A stretch of DNA of 64,000 nucleotides from the NCBI GenBank assembly GCA_033584155.1, contig CP138355.1:1054001-1118000 (forward strand), read 5' to 3'. Origin of the DNA: Candidatus Electrothrix scaldis (lineage in GTDB: Bacteria; Desulfobacterota; Desulfobulbia; Desulfobulbales; Desulfobulbaceae). The notes below the pieces were generated by a model. That model did no database searches. It was not told where the DNA came from and saw only the letters and a program-made list of their open reading frames with translations. The position numbers were made by a program, and so were the translations under genes. This document shows, one piece after another, positions 7,739 to 16,198 of the stretch (position 1 is the stretch's first letter; each line of letters opens with the position of its first letter).

Positions 7739-10303
7739 TTATCGTTTCTTCAACGTCAACAGCGGGCTGGCAATGAATACCGAAGAATAGGTACCCACAA
7801 GCACACCGACCAGGAGGGCAAAAGAGAAATCATGGATTGCTGAACCGCCGAAAAAGAACAGGGCAACCAGAACCAAGGAGGTGGTCAGCGAGGTAACAAT
7901 GGAACGCCCCAGGGTGTCGTTGATACTGATATTGATCACGTCCTCAAAGGCCTTCTCGTGGAACTTCGCTATGTTTTCTCTGATCCGGTCAAAAACAACC
8001 ACCGAGTCGTTCAGAGAATAACCCGCCAAGGTGAGGAGGGCAGTCACTAGGAGCAGGTTGACCTCCACATCCATTATCCAGCAGATACCCAGCACTACCA
8101 AAACATCGTGGAAGGTAGCTGCTGCTGCTGCCAGGCCAAAGCTGAAGTCAAAGCGGATAGCCAGATAGAACAACACACCCAGCAGGGAGATGGCAATGGC
8201 TTCAATGGCCTTATTGCGCAGGACATCAGAGACTGATGAGCCAATCTCAGACTCACTCTCCAATACAAAAGTATTACCCTGCTGCTGAGCCAGAATTGCT
8301 GAGACCTCTTCGCCCAGATGACCAACTGTATCTTCGGTCTTTTTCACTTTCACGATCAGACGATTTTCGCTGGTCACCTGCTGGAGATCCACAGAACCAA
8401 GGTTCTTCGCATTCAGTGCCGAACGGATGGCGTTCAGCTCAAAGGGTTGTTCTGCCTTGTATTGCAGCAGCGAACCACCGGAGAAATCTACACCAAGATT
8501 AGCCTTGCCCAGCAGGATCTCAACAAAGGAGACCGCACCGAAGATAACCAGCAGCGCGGATATGGTAAAGGCAATCTTTTTTACTCCCATAAAATTGAAG
8601 TTGGGCTTTTTCACAAAACGGAGGAACTTCAACTCATGTAGTTTTTTCTTTCTGCTGAACAGCCATTCATAGGCCAGGCGGCTACAGAAGAGGACAGCAA
8701 AAAGGTTGAAAATAATACCAAAAAGCAGGGTGACGGCAAAACCCTTGATCGGGCCGGTACCAAAGAGGAACAGGACCGATGCGGTAATCAGGGTGGTCAC
8801 CTGAGAGTCAACAATAGAGGAGAAGGCCTTCTCAAAACCGGTATCAACCCCGGAACGGGCTGATTTACCTAGATTGAATTCCTCCCGCATACGTTCAAAG
8901 ATGAGAACATTGGCGTCCACTGCCATACCGATGGTGAGGATGATACCGGCGATACCTGGCAGGGTTAGCGTGGCGCCGAGCATAGCCAGCCCGGAAAAGA
9001 GAAAGAGGATGTTCAGGGCCAGGGACAGATCGGCAATCACACCGGAGAGGCGATAGTAGACCACCATAAAGAGGAGAACCATCAGAGCGCCGAACAGACC
9101 GGAGTTCAGACCTCGCTTGATGGAGTCTTTACCCAGGCTGGCGCCGACGGTCATGTTCTGGATGATCTCAACCGGGGCGGGCAGGGCACCTACCCGGAGC
9201 ACGATGGCCAGGTCGCTGGCCTCTGATTGGGTAAAGCTGCCTGAAATCTGGGCAGAACCACCAAGGATAGGCTCGGTGATATTCGGAGCAGAGCGAACTA
9301 CACCGTCCAGGACGATGGCCAACTGTCTGTTGACATTGTCCTTGGTGATTTCACCAAATTTATCGCTCCCATCGCTGGTCAGGCTCAGGCTGACCAGAGG
9401 ATCGTTAAAAGTGCCACCGTAACCCACCCGGGCGTCCTTGACCATATCACCGGTCATCAGAACCGGGCTTTCCAGCAGAATCGGTCTTTTGATATCCTTT
9501 TCGGTTTGCTCATCAATAACAACCTGGAAGGCGAGCTCGGTGCCCTTGGGCAGGCTGGTCTGAAGGGCCAGGTTCAGTTGCTTGAGTTGTTCTGCATTGC
9601 CGTCATCCTGCCATTGACCAGCAGCCTTGGCCTGATTAACCAGCTCCTGGAGATTGACATTATGCTGGGCCACGAGCTTGAACTCCAGCTGGGCAGTATC
9701 CTTGAGTAATTTTTTGGCCCGCTCATGGTCATCAATACCAGCCAGCTGGACCACAATCTCATCCTCACCCTGGCGAACAATCACCGGCTCACCTACACCG
9801 AATTGGTCAACGCGGTTTCTGATGATCTCCAGGGACTGATCCACCGCATTATTGCGGACAAAGTCGATTTTTTTCTGGGTCAGACGCAGAGTAATACGGG
9901 GAAAGGTGCCTTCCTCTGACTGCACATCAATGTCCAGATCAGGAAAGTCCTCTTTCATGGTTTCATTGACCTCTGACAGAACACCGGTGTTGGGCAGGGT
10001 GAAGGTAATCTGAGCAGGATCAGGTGAGTCCAGCTGCACCACAGAGATATTTTTCTTTTCCAGACCCTTTTTCAAATCCTGGGCAGCCAAGTGGAGGTTA
10101 TTGGTGACCGCCTTGTCCAGGTCCACCCGCAGCACCATATGGACGCCACCCTGAAGGTCCAGACCGAGTTTTAGGCCTTGCGGTGCTAGGTATTTTTTCC
10201 ACCATTCTGGCGAATCCTCATAAAAGGAGGGCACAATGGTCATGACGGAAAAGACGATAAGGGTAAAAAGCAGCCCGATCTTGAGTTTCAGGTTGGTATT
10301 CAT
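7739..10303 (-). CDS. secDF: Fused protein translocase subunit SecDF
   Basis: 854 residues, matching SecD (about 1-530) joined to SecF (about 560-854). SecD hallmarks are GLKLGLDLQGGVHMVL at 43-58 following the first membrane segment, the periplasmic P1 domain (IRNRVDQFGVGEP, IVVQLAG) and the transmembrane block with GMAVDANVLIFERMREE. SecF hallmarks are LGVDFSGGSLLQY, LGVLFYLAIRFDF and YSLNDSVVVFDRIREN. SecDF uses the proton-motive force to pull exported proteins out of SecYEG. Most bacteria encode separate genes behind yajC; here the two are fused and no yajC lies upstream. The ATG has only a weak ribosome binding site. Monocistronic, ending at the terminator at 7687-7720. Confidence 0.97.
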   Translation of the reverse strand: MNTNLKLKIGLLFTLIVFSVMTIVPSFYEDSPEWWKKYLAPQGLKLGLDLQGGVHMVLRVDLDKAVTNNLHLAAQDLKKGLEKKNISVVQLDSPDPAQITFTLPNTGVLSEVNETMKEDFPDLDIDVQSEEGTFPRITLRLTQKKIDFVRNNAVDQSLEIIRNRVDQFGVGEPVIVRQGEDEIVVQLAGIDDHERAKKLLKDTAQLEFKLVAQHNVNLQELVNQAKAAGQWQDDGNAEQLKQLNLALQTSLPKGTELAFQVVIDEQTEKDIKRPILLESPVLMTGDMVKDARVGYGGTFNDPLVSLSLTSDGSDKFGEITKDNVNRQLAIVLDGVVRSAPNITEPILGGSAQISGSFTQSEASDLAIVLRVGALPAPVEIIQNMTVGASLGKDSIKRGLNSGLFGALMVLLFMVVYYRLSGVIADLSLALNILFLFSGLAMLGATLTLPGIAGIILTIGMAVDANVLIFERMREEFNLGKSARSGVDTGFEKAFSSIVDSQVTTLITASVLFLFGTGPIKGFAVTLLFGIIFNLFAVLFCSRLAYEWLFSRKKKLHELKFLRFVKKPNFNFMGVKKIAFTISALLVIFGAVSFVEILLGKANLGVDFSGGSLLQYKAEQPFELNAIRSALNAKNLGSVDLQQVTSENRLIVKVKKTEDTVGHLGEEVSAILAQQQGNTFVLESESEIGSSVSDVLRNKAIEAIAISLLGVLFYLAIRFDFSFGLAAAAATFHDVLVVLGICWIMDVEVNLLLVTALLTLAGYSLNDSVVVFDRIRENIAKFHEKAFEDVINISINDTLGRSIVTSLTTSLVLVALFFFGGSAIHDFSFALLVGVLVGTYSSVFIASPLLTLKKR

Positions 10304-10364
10304 GGATGTTTTCCCAGGTAAACGTAAATATTTAACGTGGATGAACGAATTTATTTAGTCGACT

Positions 10365-10390
10365 GTAGGGGCGAACCCCTGTGTTCGCCC
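10365..10390. repeat. GTAGGGGC-type palindromic element, copy 2
   Basis: GTAGGGGCGAACCCCTGTGT followed by TCGCCC; arms GGGCGAAC and GTTCGCCC. It lies in the secDF-larB gap (10304-10542), where I see nothing else. Confidence 0.8.
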
Positions 10391-10542
10391 TTTCACTAGT
10401 GGTCAGGCGCAGAGGCCTGCTCTATATAGCGTCACTAGATGCCAGGTGACAAGAAAATATTCAGGAATATACGTCAGGGAGGGATATCTTGCAACGTCGG
10501 GGATACATTTTTTTCTTTGTTTCTCCGTCTCCAGCAGAAAAA

Positions 10543-11358
10543 TCACCCCTCAGAAGAGGGACAAGACCCGCAGACGTCCTTATTGGATTCCGTTTGGAGG
10601 TGGATTTGTTTCCTATTGATGGCTGCCGCCATGCAGGCTGCACCGAAGCCGTTATCGATATTGACCACGGCCATTCCGGCGGCACAGCTGTTCAGCATGC
10701 CAAGCAGGGCGGAAAAACCACCAGTCCCGGTCCCGTAACCGATGGAGCTGGGCACCGCGACCACGGGCGCTGGGGTCATGCCCGCCACCACTGAGGGCAG
10801 GGCTCCCTCCATGCCTGCCACGACGATCAGGACCGAGGCCTGCTGAATCTGTTCCGCATGAGAAAGGATACGGTGGATGCCTGCAACTCCGGCATCATAC
10901 AGGGTGTCAACGGAGTGACCGAAATACTCAAGGCAGAGCCGTGCTTCCTCGGCTACCGGTAGATCAGAAGTTCCCGCAGTGACCACCATGATGGTCCCTC
11001 TGCCGCTACCTGCCGGAATATATGCCTCATTACCAGTCAATAAACGGGCGTGCTCGTGATATCGTAGCCCCTCCACCTGGGCACAGACCTGTTCTGCCTT
11101 GTCCGGGCTGATGCGGGTGGTCAGGACCACGATGGGGCGCTTGAGCATGGCCTGTAGAATCTCCACCAGCTGCTCTACGCTCTTGCTTTCACCAAAAACA
11201 GCCTCAGGGATACCGGTGCGGAGCACACGGTGGTGGTCTAATCTTGCAGAGTCCAGGATTTCTACAGGGGGTAAACGTATTTTTTTCAGGGCCTGTTCAG
11301 GGTTTATCCTTCCGTTTTTTACTTGTTGCAGTAAAGTGAAAAGTTCATGTTCATTCAT
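10543..11358 (-). CDS. larB: Nickel pincer cofactor biosynthesis protein LarB
   Basis: 271 residues from ATG 11358. Longer in-frame starts up to 11433 lack family similarity, whereas MNEHELFTLLQQVKNGRI matches the family's usual opening. LarB is homologous to the AIR carboxylase PurE; it carboxylates and hydrolyses nicotinic acid adenine dinucleotide in the first step of nickel-pincer cofactor synthesis for lactate racemase-type enzymes. Visible features are the PurE-like core VVTAGTSDLPVAEEA, GIHRILSH, VVAGMEGALPSVVAGM and VPSSIGYGTGTGGFSALLGM, then the Cys-containing MLNSCAAGMAVVNIDNGFGA typical of LarB. larC and larE are not in the window. The C-terminal ~20 residues extend slightly past the family core. 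Confidence 0.92.
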   Translation of the reverse strand: MNEHELFTLLQQVKNGRINPEQALKKIRLPPVEILDSARLDHHRVLRTGIPEAVFGESKSVEQLVEILQAMLKRPIVVLTTRISPDKAEQVCAQVEGLRYHEHARLLTGNEAYIPAGSGRGTIMVVTAGTSDLPVAEEARLCLEYFGHSVDTLYDAGVAGIHRILSHAEQIQQASVLIVVAGMEGALPSVVAGMTPAPVVAVPSSIGYGTGTGGFSALLGMLNSCAAGMAVVNIDNGFGAACMAAAINRKQIHLQTESNKDVCGSCPSSEG

Positions 11359-11493
11359 GGCGGTATAATGCATGGAGAGGCGAAATAATCGAAAATATTC
11401 CAATGTCCATAAGGAGATTATCCTTGTGTTCACAAGAGGTATGCGTGTAAATTATATAAGTATAATCATTAATCAATCTTTGACCGCTTTGCC

Positions 11494-14400
11494 ATGAAAA
11501 TATTCAGTGAAAAAAATATCGGTAAACTGATTATCCTCAACTCAAGTTTAGTTGCTTTGCTGATGTGGTTGGGAATAGTGGCGCATACTGTTTGGGATTC
11601 TAAGATTAATCTCAAGATGGAACTCCTCCAGATGGAGGAAGATTATATAAGAAATAAGAAAATCAGCGTGCGCGAGTCTGTGCTCGATTTTATCCATAGC
11701 ATGGATATGCGGCATAAGAACACCAATACTGTGCTGCGACAGACCCTGCGGGATCAGGTGGAGCAAGTCCATTCCATTGCGACCCATCTGTACCGGCAGA
11801 ATGCCGCTACGATGAACAAGGATACCCTGGAACAATTGATTATAGAGGCAATACGTCCCATCACCTTTAATAAAGGACGCAATTATTTCTTTATTCGCTC
11901 CATGTCCGGTATCACCAAACTTTGGCCTCCTGATCCGGCCCAGGAAGGGAAGAGTATTTATAATAATAGCAATGAAAACAGACTGCGAGTTTTTAACAGT
12001 ATGTTTGCCACAGTCCGTAATCACAGCGGTGGCTTTAATGAGTATCTCTGGCCTAAACCCGGTGAGGATCCGAATAAGCTTTTTCAAAAAATAGCCTATC
12101 TTGAATATTTTGAACCCTTTGACTGGTATATGGGGGCAGGGGATTACCTGATTGAGGTTGAGCAGGATGTCCAGCAGCATGTCACCAATATTATCAGGCA
12201 GCATGCCCGCCGGACAGATAATGAATATATGTTCATTCTGGACCTGCGCAGTATGAAGGGAGGGGAAAAATTTGCCACTATGTTGGTGAACCCCAATACA
12301 CCTGACCCAATCAATGAGCTTTTGGGTGATGAGTACCAGGATATCGAGGGGGAAAAATTTCGGGAGAAATTCCTCAACGGGTTGAAAGAGCACGGTGAAG
12401 TCTTTGTAAAATACCGAGATAACAAGCCGGGTACCAATGAGGTTCGGCCTAAAATGTCCTATTTTAAATTGTATCCCAAATGGAGCTGGATCATTGCCCG
12501 TGGCTTTTATTATGATGATCTGCTTGAACAGATTGATCGATATAAGGAACAGCATGAGAAACTTTTTTACGAAAAAATAAAGATTTCTATCGCTATCTTA
12601 TGCTTTATTCTCCTTGGCGCCCTTTGTCTGTCTCTCCTTTTTTCTCATAAGGTACGTACCCTTTTCCTTTCCTATCGCCAGCGTCTGGAAAAATCCAATC
12701 GGGAGCTTACCAAGGCTATGGATAAGGCTCATGCTGCCACCTTGGCCAAATCAGAATTCCTGGCCAATATGAGTCATGAGATCAGAACCCCGATGAATGG
12801 GATTATCAATCTCTCTGAATTGGCCCTTGAAACGGAGCTGACTGATAAGCAGTCTGATTATTTGCGGAAGATACTTTTTTCTTCTAAAAACCTCTTGGAG
12901 ATTATCAACGATATACTTGATTTTTCCAAGATTGAGGCCGGGATGCTCGCCATCGAAAAGATCTATTTTCATCTCCCCGGCCTGTTTGATAAGCTTATGC
13001 TGATGTTTACCGAACAGAGCCAGCGGAAGAAGTTACAGCTCACCCTGGATTTGGCCCCGGACCTGCCGGAGCATGTTATCGGTGATCCCATGCGGCTGTA
13101 TCAGGTCCTGTCCAATCTGATTGGTAATGCCATTAAATTCACGGAAGAAGGCGAGGTTATCGTGGAGGCCGCAGTCTTGCAAAGAAAATTGGAGCGGGCA
13201 GTTATTCAATTCACGGTCAAGGATACCGGTATAGGCATCCCGGAAGAAAAAATAGCCCTGCTTTTTGAATCCTTTACCCAGGCAGATAACTCGACAGCAA
13301 GGAAATATGGTGGCACCGGTCTGGGTCTGACCATCTGTAAACGACTTGTCTCTCTGATGGGGGGCAAGTTGTCGGTTGTGAGTGAGGTGGGCCAAGGGAG
13401 CACGTTTACCTTCTCTCTGAGTGTGGCCTTGAATGGTCTGGAAAAAGAAAATGATGAGGCTGGCAGCACCAGTGAGATCGCTGCGGCCATGACCGCCATC
13501 CGCTACGCCCGTATTCTGTTGGTTGAGGATAATGTTATCAATCAGCAGGTGGCCCAGGAAATTCTTGCTAAGGCAAATTTACATGTGGAAACGGTGAGTA
13601 ATGGGAGCGAGGCTGTTGATGCCGTGGCTGCCCGAGAGTTTGATGCCGTGCTTATGGATATTCAGATGCCGATCATGGATGGCTATGAAGCAACCCGAAG
13701 GATTCGTCAAGAATTGGGAAAAATAGATCTTCCTATCCTGGCCATGACCGCCCATGCTGTGAGTGAAGAGCGAGATAAATGTTTTCGGATCGGTATGAAT
13801 GACCATATTGCTAAACCGATTAATCGAAGTAACCTCTTTCTCGCACTCTGTAACTGGATTGGCGACAAGCAGGAGAGGCAGAGGAAAAGACAGGTACAAC
13901 AAATTGTTCCACAACCTACTCAAAAGGTTGGGCAGCAGGTTGCTGGGCAGATGCCAGTGGGGCTGGCCGCCTCCGCTGGCCCTTTGGAGCAGCTTCTTGC
14001 CGAGGCAGAGGCTGGTGAGGCCCCGGCAGGTGCTGATTTTGCCAAGGGCATTCAGCGGGTTGAAGGAAATAGAAAGCTGTACCTGAAGTTACTCAAAAGT
14101 TTTTGTCGGGAGCAAGAGAGCGCATTGGAAAAAATACCTGCCCTTCTTCAAGCAGAGGACAGGCAGAAACTCCGGCATCTTGCCCATACTCTGAAGGGGG
14201 TTGCTGGCAATATTGGCATGTTTGCCGTGCAGGGCGTAGCAGCCTCTGCTGAACAAAAGGCAAGTGAAGGGCCAGCTAATGAGTTACAGGAGGCTTTTCA
14301 GGTGCTTGAACGTGAATTGGATAAGATCGTCACCTATCTTGCTCCTCGTATAGAAGAGCAGGAGAAGCAGAGGCAAACAGCAGAGTCGCAGGAGCCTGCC

Positions 14401-14622
14401 AGTGAGCAGGATAAGCATAAGGCCTTGCTGTTCCTCCGGCGCTTGGCTGTGCTGTTGGAGCAATCTGATTTTTCTTCCCTGCAGTTTTTAGAAGGTAATC
14501 AGGATGTGGTCAGGGCCTTAGTGGACGAGAGCTCTCTGACTCAGCTGACAGGGTATATTGAAGGGTTTCATTTTAAAAATGCCCTGGGGCTGATTCATGA
14601 GATTATTGATGGAAAGGATTGA
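11494..14622 (+). CDS. Membrane hybrid sensor histidine kinase (Cache-HisKA-HATPase-REC-HPt)
   Basis: 1042 residues. A transmembrane segment lies at about 10-32, then a periplasmic tandem Cache sensor (FFIRSMSGITKLWPPDP ... WYMGAGDYLIEVE; YMFILDLRSMKGGEKF ... WSWIIARGFYYDD), and a second membrane segment at about 363-385. The cytoplasmic part holds HisKA with phospho-acceptor His428 in SHEIRTPMNG, HATPase_c (NAIKFTEEGE, DTGIGIPEE, GGTGLGLTI), a receiver with Asp722 in LMDIQMP, and an HPt domain with His898 in LAHTLKGVAGNIG. The full phosphorelay His-Asp-His is therefore intact. Cache domains of this type usually bind small organic acids or amino acids; the ligand is unknown. No response regulator with an output domain is adjacent. 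The next gene, convergent, is a stand-alone HPt related to this protein's tail. Confidence 0.95.
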   Translation: MKIFSEKNIGKLIILNSSLVALLMWLGIVAHTVWDSKINLKMELLQMEEDYIRNKKISVRESVLDFIHSMDMRHKNTNTVLRQTLRDQVEQVHSIATHLYRQNAATMNKDTLEQLIIEAIRPITFNKGRNYFFIRSMSGITKLWPPDPAQEGKSIYNNSNENRLRVFNSMFATVRNHSGGFNEYLWPKPGEDPNKLFQKIAYLEYFEPFDWYMGAGDYLIEVEQDVQQHVTNIIRQHARRTDNEYMFILDLRSMKGGEKFATMLVNPNTPDPINELLGDEYQDIEGEKFREKFLNGLKEHGEVFVKYRDNKPGTNEVRPKMSYFKLYPKWSWIIARGFYYDDLLEQIDRYKEQHEKLFYEKIKISIAILCFILLGALCLSLLFSHKVRTLFLSYRQRLEKSNRELTKAMDKAHAATLAKSEFLANMSHEIRTPMNGIINLSELALETELTDKQSDYLRKILFSSKNLLEIINDILDFSKIEAGMLAIEKIYFHLPGLFDKLMLMFTEQSQRKKLQLTLDLAPDLPEHVIGDPMRLYQVLSNLIGNAIKFTEEGEVIVEAAVLQRKLERAVIQFTVKDTGIGIPEEKIALLFESFTQADNSTARKYGGTGLGLTICKRLVSLMGGKLSVVSEVGQGSTFTFSLSVALNGLEKENDEAGSTSEIAAAMTAIRYARILLVEDNVINQQVAQEILAKANLHVETVSNGSEAVDAVAAREFDAVLMDIQMPIMDGYEATRRIRQELGKIDLPILAMTAHAVSEERDKCFRIGMNDHIAKPINRSNLFLALCNWIGDKQERQRKRQVQQIVPQPTQKVGQQVAGQMPVGLAASAGPLEQLLAEAEAGEAPAGADFAKGIQRVEGNRKLYLKLLKSFCREQESALEKIPALLQAEDRQKLRHLAHTLKGVAGNIGMFAVQGVAASAEQKASEGPANELQEAFQVLERELDKIVTYLAPRIEEQEKQRQTAESQEPASEQDKHKALLFLRRLAVLLEQSDFSSLQFLEGNQDVVRALVDESSLTQLTGYIEGFHFKNALGLIHEIIDGKD

Positions 14623-14657
14623 ATTCGAGAGGAGTAGAGAGGGGAGGAAGGTGGATG

Positions 14658-15281
14658 TTACAGGGGACGGTTGCGTAGGTTGAGCCGGAGCATTGCCAGC
14701 TTTTCAGCAGTTTCTTTGTACTTAAAATGGGTTATATGAGTAGCCCAGGCGTTCACCTCTTCAGCAAGCTCTGTTGCTGTGACAGCCTGTTGCAGGGCTG
14801 CGTAGCCTTCCAAGGCTTGAAAATCGCCGGATTGAAGATAGGCGTCAAGTTTGTCCAGAAGCGGTAACAGTGTCTCAATATCTACATTCTTCCTTTCGGC
14901 TGGGGGCGATACCGGGATTTGCGGGTCTTGGTCCTGGAGTAGGGCCTCTATTGATTGGAGGACGGTGTTGAGTGTAGAAGAAAAGTTCTGGAGGGCCTGT
15001 TCCGTTTTTCCCTGGCTGATAGCCGCCTCCAAAGCGGCAGAAGCGAGGTACAGCTCAGTTGCTCCGATACTCCCTGAAACACCTTTGGTGGAATGCGCTA
15101 AGAGCCGGGCCTTTTCGTCGTCCTGAGATGTCAGCCTCTCAGCTATTTTTTCCGCTAAATCATGATTGCATTCAGCAAATTTTTTCAGCAGTTTGATGTA
15201 CAGGTCCTGGTTCCCCTCAAGCTGTTGTATTCCAGCTTGAATATTCAGGCAGGGGAGGCTGCGTGGTAATTTTTCAGACAT
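14658..15281 (-). CDS. Stand-alone HPt phosphotransfer protein
   Basis: 207 residues. An HPt domain occupies about 13-110: IQQLEGNQDLYIKLLKKF and LLAHSTKGVSGSIG with His63 as the expected phospho-acceptor. The C-terminal ~70 residues (LLPLLDKLDAYLQSGDFQAL and following) form a second helical segment. Both halves match, in the same order, the tail of the neighbouring hybrid kinase (IQRVEGNRKLYLKLLKSF, LAHTLKGVAGNIG, then FLRRLAVLLEQSDFSSLQFL), so this protein looks like a detached paralogue of that tail. It would relay phosphate between receivers or act as a phosphate sink. The genes are convergent with a 35-base gap and so are not co-transcribed. Confidence 0.88.
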   Translation of the reverse strand: MSEKLPRSLPCLNIQAGIQQLEGNQDLYIKLLKKFAECNHDLAEKIAERLTSQDDEKARLLAHSTKGVSGSIGATELYLASAALEAAISQGKTEQALQNFSSTLNTVLQSIEALLQDQDPQIPVSPPAERKNVDIETLLPLLDKLDAYLQSGDFQALEGYAALQQAVTATELAEEVNAWATHITHFKYKETAEKLAMLRLNLRNRPL

Positions 15282-15410
15282 ACCTCTTTTTCGTGCTATC
15301 TTGGATTCCTAAAAAAAATGTGTGCTGGAAGAATGCATCCGGCGATAGAAAAAATGCGATGCCGAGGTGCCGAAGTATTTGAAAACTTTGAAGTGAAGGA
15401 GGACCTAGCA

Positions 15411-15508
15411 TGGCGGAAGTGCATGGGAATCGAACCCACCTGCCGAGCTATTCACCCGGCACACCGGATTTGAAGTCCGGGAGGGCCACCAGTGCCCTTT
15501 CCACTTCC
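15411..15508 (-). tRNA. selC: tRNA-Sec (anticodon UCA), CCA encoded
   Basis: Read on the minus strand: acceptor arm GGAAGTG pairing with CACTTCC at the 3' end, discriminator G and an encoded CCA (15411-15413). The anticodon loop CTTCAAA carries UCA between the arms CCGGA and TCCGG. A long variable arm (GTGCCGGG ... CTCGGCA) follows, and the T-loop GTTCGATTC is canonical. The extended acceptor and large variable arm are diagnostic of selenocysteine tRNA. It implies SelA, SelB and SelD plus selenoproteins elsewhere in the genome; none is apparent here. Confidence 0.95.
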
Positions 15509-15541
15509 AATCGTAGATCTACAAAAGAGAATACAGTACTC

Positions 15542-15570
15542 TATATAATAACTATTGACCTGAAAAACAA
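15542..15570 (-). promoter_or_regulatory. Putative promoter of tRNA-Sec
   Basis: On the minus strand, TTGTTT (15570-15565) is separated by 17 bases from TATATA (15547-15542), placing a start about 27-30 bases before the tRNA 5' end. Confidence 0.45.
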
Positions 15571-15708
15571 CTTATTATTATAATAATCGCATTTCTCTGG
15601 ATGCTGGAAACTCGGCGTATTTACCTGACGAGATAACTTTTTGTACGGTTACTTTTCCGGGCTTTCTTATCACTTATCAACCACCGAATATATAAGCACT
15701 GTTTCCCC

Positions 15709-16125
15709 ATGCAATGTAAGCAATTAATTCGTCTTTCTAAGGACTGGTATACACATGTCAAGCAGGAGACTATGGCTCCGGCCCGTATGATGCAATTTGT
15801 TGATCAGCATATTAAAGACTGCGCAATATGTCAGTTTGACCCCGACCTGCCGCAAGAGGTCGAGAAAATCAGAGAGCACGTTCTGCCCGAGTCCAAACTC
15901 CCCAGAGCCTTTCGTGCGCCTAATAAGTCCCTTACCCCGGAAATTTCTCCTTCTTTGGATGATGAGAATGATTTGGATTCCGAAGACGAAGATTTGGACT
16001 CTGATGATGATCTCGATTCCGATGATTCGGATGATTCGGATGATTCGGATGATTCGGATGATTCGGATGATTCGGATGATTCCGATAACGAAGAGGATAT
16101 AGATGATGAAGACGATTTTCTTTGA
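15709..16125 (+). CDS. Small protein with Cys-containing N-terminus and Asp/Ser-repeat tail
   Basis: 138 residues in two parts. Residues 1-70 are an ordered-looking domain with Cys3, and Cys38 and Cys41 in DCAIC (MQCKQLIRLSKDWYTHVKQE, FVDQHIKDCAICQFDPDLP), possibly a metal site. Residues 84-138 are almost purely acidic: DLDSEDEDLDSDDDLDS, then seven DDS units, ending EEDIDDEDDFL. The acidic part is encoded by a 9-bp DNA repeat and can vary in length. I do not recognise the family. The gene is alone, between the tRNA-Sec promoter region and the helicase gene. The acidic tail could bind cations or basic proteins, but that is speculation. Confidence 0.65.
   Translation: MQCKQLIRLSKDWYTHVKQETMAPARMMQFVDQHIKDCAICQFDPDLPQEVEKIREHVLPESKLPRAFRAPNKSLTPEISPSLDDENDLDSEDEDLDSDDDLDSDDSDDSDDSDDSDDSDDSDDSDNEEDIDDEDDFL
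16021..16083. repeat. 9-bp tandem repeat GATGATTCG, 7 copies
   Basis: Seven consecutive 9-base units (the last with TCC), identical apart from the final base, lie in frame inside the acidic-protein gene and encode Asp-Asp-Ser. Because units are multiples of three, slippage would change length without frameshift. Confidence 0.9.
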
Positions 16126-16198
16126 TTTATCTTCTTCTGTACGTTTTTTTGTTTGATGTACCCTTATTCCAAGGAAACACCGTAGCTCTTGGTTTTGC

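Noticed and set aside
11358-11433. Longer N-terminus for LarB
   Set aside because: The extra 25 residues have no family similarity; the family start MNEHEL lies at 11358.
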